Shown here piece after piece: positions 5,136 through 8,867 of a DNA stretch of 8,867 nt. The DNA is from Kiritimatiellia bacterium. Its GTDB lineage: Bacteria > Verrucomicrobiota > Kiritimatiellia > RFP12 > UBA3636. The DNA lies in contig JAFPUX010000179.1 in the NCBI GenBank assembly GCA_017413145.1, positions 1 through 8,867 on the forward strand, given 5' to 3'. The position numbers were made by a program, and so were the translations under genes. The notes below the pieces were generated by a model. It did no database searches. It was not told the origin of the DNA and saw only the letters and a program-made list of their open reading frames with translations. Numbering within the stretch: position 1 is the stretch's first letter; each line of letters starts with the position of its first letter.

Positions 5136-5609
5136 TCAGTTTGTCATCTGCAAGGCGACGATCCCGCCGATCATCGCGAAAATCGCGGGGGTTTCGAGGA
5201 AGCCCTGGATGATCATCGTGACGGGGATCGCGCCGCCCTTGCCCCCGGGACCGAGGAAGGTGAAACTCGTTTCGGCCGTCGGGGAGGCGAGCATCTTCGG
5301 CATGCGTGCGGCGGCGACGAGCCCCTGCGCGAACGCCATGAGCCCCATGACGTTGCCGGCCACGAAGAAGACGGTTGCCGGTTGGAAGACCGGCTCGCCG
5401 GCATTGGACGCCGGTGCCGCCGCGACGAACGCAAGGATCGCGGCGTAGAAGAGCTTCGTGACTGGCGATGCTCCCGTGAGACCGGCGAGCAGTTGCACGA
5501 AACCCGGCACGCCGGCGCGGGCGCGGAAGAATCCGCGGAACGCGAAGAAGAGTCCGAGCAAAACGCCGGCGCCGACCGGCAGGAACAGGCGGAGGAGTTC
5601 GGGTTTCAT
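5136..5609 (-). CDS. Four-TM membrane protein with a V/F-type ATPase c/K-subunit-like C-terminal half, 157 aa
   Basis: The sequence has four predicted membrane segments: about 5-26 (LLRLFLPVGAGVLLGLFFAF), 50-66 (KLFYAAILAFVAAAP), 79-103 (TVFFVAGNVMGLMAFAQGLV) and 130-154. The last two resemble a rotary-ATPase proteolipid hairpin: AQGLVAAARMPKMLA like the polar-loop side of c/K subunits, and QGFLETPAIFAMIGGIVALQ with Glu139 where the ion-binding carboxylate sits in that family. Length (157) suits a duplicated K-type subunit, but the first pair of segments has lost the glycine-rich look and has no matching carboxylate. If real, it is an orphan: no other ATPase genes are nearby. It follows the MreB-like gene by 22 bases, so the two are probably co-transcribed. 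A different ion-channel-like or scaffold role is possible. Confidence 0.6.
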   Translation of the reverse strand: MKPELLRLFLPVGAGVLLGLFFAFRGFFRARAGVPGFVQLLAGLTGASPVTKLFYAAILAFVAAAPASNAGEPVFQPATVFFVAGNVMGLMAFAQGLVAAARMPKMLASPTAETSFTFLGPGGKGGAIPVTMIIQGFLETPAIFAMIGGIVALQMTN

Positions 5610-5631
5610 GTGGCGGGGTTGCGGAGCGGGG

Positions 5632-6504
5632 CTAGCGTGCGGGGAGGCGGGACAGGTGTTCGAGTTCGTCGAGGACGCGGCCGGTGCCGCGGATAACAGC
5701 GAGCGTCGGATCGTCGGGGGTGTGGACGGGGAGTCCGGTCCGTTTCGCGACGGCATCCGCGAATCCCGGCAGGAGGGCGCCTCCGCCGACGAGCCAGAGG
5801 CCGTTCGTCCGCAGAGAGCCGGCATGGTCGGGCGGAACGGCCGCCGCGCACCGGGCGGCGAGCGAGAGGAGCAGCTCCAGGACGGCGGAGGTCTCGTCCG
5901 GGGCGTTCTCCGGGCGGATCCGTTCCGTGCCGAGGCGCAGCGATTCGCGATGGACGATGCCGGCGCGGCGGACGAGCGCCGCTTCGGCGACGCCCGCGCC
6001 GACGTCGAAGACCATCCGCGTCTCTTCGTCCGTGACGTCTTCGCCGGTTCCGATCATCGCCGACATGGACGCTTCGATGATGAACACTTCGCGCGCACCG
6101 ACGCGGATTGCGACGTTCTTGGCGGCAGCCATCTCCGGAGCGCCGCCGCAGCCGGCGTGGGCGAGGACCATCCGCTCCTTCCGCCGGAAGCCCGTGGCGC
6201 CGGCCTTGCGCAGCAGTCCTTTGAGCAGGGCCTCCGCGGCCTCGGGGTCGTGGAGGCTGCCGTCCGCGACCGGGCGGACGAGCTCGCCCGCGCCGGACGC
6301 GGCAGCGCGCGGCGCGGCGTCGCCCACGGCGAGGACCTTGCCACGGCGGGTGGGAAACCGCGGATTCCCACCGCCTTCGAAGAGGACGGCGGACGCCTCG
6401 TCCGCGACGAGACCGTGCCCTCGGACGAAAACGCGCGTCCGTGCGGTGCCGAGGTCGACGGCGACGTCGAGTCCGCGGAATCGATCCGTCCAGGTCAGTT
6501 TCAT
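5632..6504 (-). CDS. Divergent MreB-like actin-family protein lacking subdomain IIB, 290 aa
   Basis: MreB proteins are ATP-binding filament formers that guide cell-wall synthesis under the inner membrane. The MreB order of motifs is visible: phosphate-1 VAVDLGTARTRVFVRG (14-29), VRPVADGSLHDPEAAEAL (76-93) matching the RPxxxGxIxD stretch, VAIRVGAREVFIIEASMSAM (131-150) with Glu144, phosphate-2 MVFDVGAGVAEAALVRRAGI (164-183) and adenosine motif LWLVGGGALLPGFADAV (236-252). Phosphate-2 reads DVGAG where MreB has DIGGG. Only about 55 residues separate phosphate-2 from the adenosine motif, where usual MreB has about 110-125; the IIB signature RGxDLxxGxP is absent. Length 290 compares with about 335-345. 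The ATG at 6504 gives the normal N-terminus; an in-frame extension upstream is promoter and leader. A DnaK- or FtsA-type relative is less likely given the motif spacing. Confidence 0.8.
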   Translation of the reverse strand: MKLTWTDRFRGLDVAVDLGTARTRVFVRGHGLVADEASAVLFEGGGNPRFPTRRGKVLAVGDAAPRAAASGAGELVRPVADGSLHDPEAAEALLKGLLRKAGATGFRRKERMVLAHAGCGGAPEMAAAKNVAIRVGAREVFIIEASMSAMIGTGEDVTDEETRMVFDVGAGVAEAALVRRAGIVHRESLRLGTERIRPENAPDETSAVLELLLSLAARCAAAVPPDHAGSLRTNGLWLVGGGALLPGFADAVAKRTGLPVHTPDDPTLAVIRGTGRVLDELEHLSRLPAR

Positions 6505-6594
6505 ATGGCGAGGTTCGTTCGGGGTTTCGCTCCGCGCGGGATGCGGCAGGGCATGAAGTATATCACACCCGGCCAGAGCGCGGGGACTACAGGG

Positions 6595-6624
6595 AGGGTA
6601 GCAGAGGTACGGGGGAGGCGTCAA
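6595..6624 (-). promoter_or_regulatory. Sigma-70-type promoter of the mreB-like operon
   Basis: Minus strand TTGACG (6624-6619), an 18-base spacer and TACCCT (6600-6595), about 90 bases before the ATG at 6504. This is the best housekeeping-type hexamer pair in the window and differs from the five-copy element. A second AT-rich box, GTGATATACTTC around 6557-6568, could be an alternative -10 but lacks a -35. Confidence 0.5.
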
Positions 6625-6652
6625 GCGGTCTCTCCTCCGAGGTCTCTTTGGT

Positions 6653-6754
6653 CAATCACACCGTGAATCAATTTCAAGCGATTCCACCGTAGTTGATTTT
6701 TGATTTGTTGAAATAACAGTATGTTGCAACTGTCATCTTGAGGGGTCTGTCCCC
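6653..6754. repeat. AT-rich gap with REP-like palindrome GGGGTCTGTCCCC
   Basis: The segment between creD and the mreB-like promoter drops sharply in GC. It contains CAATCACACCGTG at 6653-6665, a 13-base word shared with the 688-897 array. It also has TTGATTTTTGATTTGTTGAA runs, an inverted repeat ACAGT-ATGTTGCA-ACTGT near 6717-6734, and GGGGTCTGTCCCC at 6742-6754 followed by ATAATT. Near-palindromic GGGGxCxGxCCCC words are common in REP-type dispersed repeats of environmental bacteria, some tied to REP-associated transposases; no transposase is present here. Its composition suggests a decayed mobile or REP element. Confidence 0.5.
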
Positions 6755-6768
6755 ATAATTCCGACGAC

Positions 6769-6791
6769 GGGATGCACGCCGCGCGCATCCC
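6769..6791 (-). terminator. Hairpin just after creD, probable 3' end structure
   Basis: GGGATGC (6769-6775) and GCATCCC (6785-6791) form a perfect seven-bp stem, extendable by a G-U and a C-G pair to a five-base loop. It begins nine bases after the creD stop at 6800. There is no U-tract, so intrinsic termination is uncertain, but position and stability fit a terminator or 3' protecting hairpin. Confidence 0.5.
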
Positions 6792-6799
6792 TCGCGGGG

Positions 6800-8137
6800 C
6801 TACCGGTTCATCTTCGCGGTGAGGACCATGAGGAAGGCGAGGACGCCGACGAGGACGAGCGTGCCGAGCAGGAGCGCGATCGATTCGACGCGCAGCACGG
6901 CGTACATGAGCGCGTAGCTGCCGAGCGTGAGCCCGCCCAGGCCGAGCGCGGCGGCGCGGCGGCGGAAGACCGCCCCCGCGTAGGCGCCGGTCATGCCTGC
7001 GACGACGAGCGCCGAGACCGCGTAGGCCGCCGGGAAGGCCATGTGCTCGGAGAGCGAGAGCAGCAGCATCCCGAAGAGCACGAGCGCGAGCGCGGCGACG
7101 AAATACTGCACCGGGTGCGCGGCGGTCCTGGCGAGGCGTTCGGCGGCGAGGACCGCGAAGAGCACGACGAGGACGAAGAGCGACGCGTACTTCATCGCGC
7201 GGTCGACCTGCTGGTAGAAGTTCGCCGGCAGGACGAGCGAGAGGCCGGATGCCGCGCCGGCGGCGCGGAACTCGTCGCCCCGCCACGACTGCGGGTAGGG
7301 GCGGTTGAGCTCCATCACGTTCCACTCCGCCGAGAAGCCGTCCGGCCCGACCGTGCGCGCGTCGGGGAGCGTCTCGCCCGTGAAGCTCGGCGACGGCCAC
7401 GGCCCGTCGAGCTTGAGCGAGAAGTTGCGTCCCGCCGGCGCGAAGAGCAGGTCGCCGCTGCCGTTCACGATCAGCTCCAGCTCGAAGGGGACGACCGCGC
7501 CCGGCGCGAACTTCGCCGGGTCGACCGCCGCGCGGAAGCCCGCGCCCCAGACGTGCGCCGTGCCGGGCTCGACCGGGACCTCCTCGCCCGCCACGACGAG
7601 GCGGACGCGCTTGAGGCCCTTGGGGTCCGGGACGCCGACCGAGACGAACGCGCGCTCGGGGCCGGTCTCGTGGCGCCAGACGCGCGGCGGCACGGCGAAC
7701 GCGCCCTTCATCTTCACCGACGCGCGGTGCAGCACGGCCTGGTAGAGGCCGCGCGAGCGCACCTCCGGCTCGACCGTCCCCGCGGCCGCGAGCTCGTCCG
7801 GCAGGACGACCTGCCACGCCGTCTCGCGGCGCGGCGTCTCCTCCGTGCGGCCCTGGACCGTGCGCGTCTCGGTCCAGCGCTCCTCGGCCTCGAACGACAG
7901 CGCTGGCGGGCCGATCGTCTGCTCGCCGCCCCACTTCGAGGCGATCTCCCACTGGACGCGGTGCAGCATTCCTTCGCGCGCGGCGCGGACGCCGTAGGTC
8001 ATCGCGAGCGGGATCTGCACGGCCACGAGGATGCCGCCGACCAGCAGCAGCTTGAAGCCGAGCGACCGGCGCATCGCGCCGGACAGCAAGGAGAAGATGG
8101 ACGGATGTTCGGGGAGGAGGCGGGGTGTTTCGTTCAT
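6800..8137 (-). CDS. creD: CreD family inner-membrane protein, 445 aa
   Basis: CreD is a polytopic inner-membrane protein, in Escherichia coli and Aeromonas linked to the CreBC two-component system, envelope integrity and beta-lactam or colicin phenotypes; its biochemical activity is unknown. The protein has one N-terminal membrane segment (27-48, GFKLLLVGGILVAVQIPLAM), a long periplasmic domain and a C-terminal bundle of about five segments from 318. Family signatures are visible: FELELIVNGSGDLLFAPAGR (218-237), NRPYPQSWRGDEF (278-290), HPVQYFVAALALVLFGMLLL (341-360) and SLSEHMAF. The complete length fits. The ATG at 8137 sits 19 bases after a promoter-like element and has no Shine-Dalgarno. 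No creB or creC gene is in the window, so control here is probably by another route. Confidence 0.93.
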   Translation of the reverse strand: MNETPRLLPEHPSIFSLLSGAMRRSLGFKLLLVGGILVAVQIPLAMTYGVRAAREGMLHRVQWEIASKWGGEQTIGPPALSFEAEERWTETRTVQGRTEETPRRETAWQVVLPDELAAAGTVEPEVRSRGLYQAVLHRASVKMKGAFAVPPRVWRHETGPERAFVSVGVPDPKGLKRVRLVVAGEEVPVEPGTAHVWGAGFRAAVDPAKFAPGAVVPFELELIVNGSGDLLFAPAGRNFSLKLDGPWPSPSFTGETLPDARTVGPDGFSAEWNVMELNRPYPQSWRGDEFRAAGAASGLSLVLPANFYQQVDRAMKYASLFVLVVLFAVLAAERLARTAAHPVQYFVAALALVLFGMLLLSLSEHMAFPAAYAVSALVVAGMTGAYAGAVFRRRAAALGLGGLTLGSYALMYAVLRVESIALLLGTLVLVGVLAFLMVLTAKMNR

Positions 8138-8156
8138 GGCGTGGGTGGTTTGATGC

Positions 8157-8195
8157 TTCACCCTGCCATAGACACGCCGCGCCGCGTTTTTACGG
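8157..8195 (-). promoter_or_regulatory. Promoter-like element, copy 2 (upstream of creD)
   Basis: Minus strand: CCGTAAAA (8195-8188), 17-base spacer (8187-8171), TATGGC (8170-8165), AGGGTGAA (8164-8157). It starts a few bases after the lipid-kinase stop codon (8200-8202), and the creD ATG follows the last block by 19 bases. The spacer (ACGCGGCGCGGCGTGTC) differs from copies 3-5 while both outer blocks and the length are kept, the key argument that the blocks are separate contact sites. Confidence 0.66.
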
Positions 8196-8199
8196 CAGG

Positions 8200-8574
8200 T
8201 CAGCGAAAAAGTGCGAGAAAGCGGGGCAGGAAGACAACTGCACCGATGACGGCGGCGGCGAGAGAGAAGAGGAGGACGGCGCCGGCGGCGGCGTCCTTGG
8301 CGCGCTTGGCGAGGGGATGTTGGCCGGGCGACGCGAGGTCGACCGCAGCCTCGAGGGCCGTATTGGCGCATTCGCCGCCGAGGACGAGCCCGATGCAGAG
8401 CGCGACGGCGATCCACTCGCCTGCGGAAATCCGGAAGAACGCGCCCAGAGCGACCGCGGCGGCGCCGGCGGCGAGCTGGACGCGGAAATTGCGTCCGCGC
8501 GCCGTCGCGCCGATGCCGTCCAGCGCGTGCCGGAAGGATTCGAGGAAGCCGTTCGGGGAAGAATCGGGTTTCAT
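8200..8574 (-). CDS. dgkA: DgkA-family lipid kinase (diacylglycerol or undecaprenol kinase), 124 aa
   Basis: Members of this small trimeric integral-membrane kinase family phosphorylate diacylglycerol (Gram-negative DgkA) or undecaprenol (Gram-positive type), recycling lipid for envelope synthesis. Three membrane segments are expected (about 32-48, 53-67 and 96-115) after an N-terminal amphipathic part (FLESFRHALDGIGATARGRN). The signature is complete: GGECANTALEAAVDLA with Glu68, Asn71 and Glu75, then HPLAKRAKDAAAGAVLLFSL with Lys93-Asp94. Length matches the family (about 120). Which lipid is used cannot be told from sequence. The ATG at 8574 follows a promoter-like element by 18 bases and lacks a Shine-Dalgarno. 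creD follows downstream with its own element. Confidence 0.92.
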   Translation of the reverse strand: MKPDSSPNGFLESFRHALDGIGATARGRNFRVQLAAGAAAVALGAFFRISAGEWIAVALCIGLVLGGECANTALEAAVDLASPGQHPLAKRAKDAAAGAVLLFSLAAAVIGAVVFLPRFLALFR

Positions 8575-8592
8575 GGCGTGGCGGGGTCTGCC

Positions 8593-8631
8593 TTCACCCT
8601 GCCATAGCCGGTTTGAGCGGAAATTTTACGG
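8593..8631 (-). promoter_or_regulatory. Promoter-like element, copy 1 (upstream of dgkA)
   Basis: Minus strand: CCGTAAAA (8631-8624), 17-base spacer (8623-8607), TATGGC (8606-8601), AGGGTGAA (8600-8593), then 18 bases to the dgkA ATG. This copy has no minus-strand gene upstream in the window (the neighbour diverges on the plus strand), so here the element must serve transcription start rather than the end of a previous gene. The spacer (TTTCCGCTCAAACCGGC) has diverged from the others, yet the outer blocks are intact. Confidence 0.7.
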
Positions 8632-8674
8632 TACTATTGTTTTGGGGTGTGGCGCATGCGGCGTAGGTTGAACC

Positions 8675-8710
8675 GTGAAAAGGATGAAAAGCATGAAGGG
8701 CGTGAAAAGG
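8675..8710. repeat. Four-copy 9-bp repeat RTGAARRGS in the divergent intergenic region
   Basis: On the plus strand GTGAAAAGG, ATGAAAAGC, ATGAAGGGC and GTGAAAAGG follow one another without gaps. It is another example of the 9-bp architecture. It is in frame with the ATG at 8816 and lacks stops, so it could in principle be the N-terminus of a longer product, but it more likely belongs to the leader. Confidence 0.8.
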
Positions 8711-8730
8711 TTTTTGGGGGGCTCGTGCGC

Positions 8731-8800
8731 GTTGCGCCATAATTCCTGTTACCCAAATCGCGACGGAGAACTTTTAGGTTGCGCCACAATTGGCGTTACC
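8731..8800 (+). promoter_or_regulatory. Pair of 23-bp direct repeats upstream of the plus-strand gene, operator-like
   Basis: GTTGCGCCATAATT at 8731 and GTTGCGCCACAATT at 8778 start 47 bases apart; each is followed three bases later by GTTACC (8748-8753 and 8795-8800). The second copy also contains CGCCA-CAAT-TGGCG, a perfect inverted repeat. The second copy ends 15 bases before the ATG at 8816. Two matched sites near four to five helical turns apart suggest binding by a cooperating regulator, or two copies of a dispersed word. No close match occurs elsewhere in the window. Confidence 0.5.
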
Positions 8801-8815
8801 GAAAATTGTGGGGCC

Positions 8816-8867
8816 ATGAACATGACGAACGACGAGAAGAAAACGAACCACCGGCTGATGCGGCGGC
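8816..8867 (+). CDS. Start of an unidentified plus-strand gene (runs off the right edge)
   Basis: Seventeen codons are visible, MNMTNDEKKTNHRLMRR. The hydrophilic, basic start ending in consecutive arginines would suit the n-region of an export signal (Tat-type or prepilin-type), but nothing hydrophobic is seen before the edge. Upstream is TTGTGGGGCC, at best a weak ribosome site. The frame is open back to 8672, so starts at 8675, 8684 or 8693 are possible; the ATG at 8816 is preferred because the upstream part contains the direct repeats. It diverges from dgkA. Confidence 0.42.
   Translation, partial: MNMTNDEKKTNHRLMRR

Noticed and set aside
6505..6624. 40-residue N-terminal extension of the MreB-like protein
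   Set aside because: It would cover the TTGACG/TACCCT promoter, and MreB proteins have only a short N-terminus before the DLGT motif.
8157..8164. CreB recognition tag (TTCAC-N6-TTCAC) upstream of creD
   Set aside because: Only one TTCAC is present in each copy; the required second one six bases away is missing, and no creBC genes are seen.

Overview
The window is a GC-rich bacterial chromosome segment. Nearly all coding is on the minus strand, as a run of small envelope-related genes. Several traits suggest a PVC-type lineage (Kiritimatiellota, Lentisphaerota or Verrucomicrobiota-like): very high GC, almost no Shine-Dalgarno sequences, many small lipoproteins, a divergent MreB paralogue, and dispersed 9-bp-periodic repeats in leaders and gaps. 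No rRNA or marker gene confirms this, so the taxonomy is inference.

Layout in the direction of minus-strand transcription (right to left). The right edge holds the first codons of a plus-strand gene (8816 onward) behind two direct repeats. Diverging from it are a DgkA-family lipid kinase (8200-8574) and CreD (6800-8137). A hairpin and a REP-like AT-rich gap follow. Then come an MreB-like protein that seems to lack subdomain IIB (5632-6504) and a 4-TM protein with a rotary-ATPase c/K-subunit-like second half (5136-5609). Next are a 30-codon upstream ORF coupled by ATGA overlap to a C-tail-anchored protein (4382-4984), three lipoproteins in a row (3745-4248, 3126-3602, 2294-3112, the last with ankyrin repeats), a VanZ-like protein overlapping the last lipoprotein gene by ATGA (1875-2297), and an unrecognised membrane protein (968-1822). 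GC-rich hairpins and a 57/58-bp tandem array precede clpB (581 to beyond the left edge).

The most striking pattern is a five-copy intergenic element on the minus strand. It reads CCGTAAAA, exactly 17 bases, then TAtNGCAGGGTGAA (one copy has AGGTTGAA at the end). Each copy lies just upstream of a gene, and in three cases GTGAA ends 18-19 nt before an ATG. The fixed 17-bp gap with weakly conserved content looks like a -35/-10 promoter. Three of the copies carry a TCCGC-C-GCGGA-type inverted repeat between the two blocks. It would link the lipid kinase, creD, the tail-anchored protein, a lipoprotein and the membrane-protein gene into one regulon. The mreB-like operon instead has a TTGACG-N18-TACCCT promoter, and clpB is the only gene with a clear Shine-Dalgarno.

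A second layer is a set of 9-bp-period repeats (families based on CGCGGAG, CGCAGAG, CACGGAA, CATTCAACC, RTGAARRGS and a 27-bp CACAAAT unit). They lie in leaders and gaps and run into two reading frames, where they encode Ala-Glu-Ser/Thr tripeptides.
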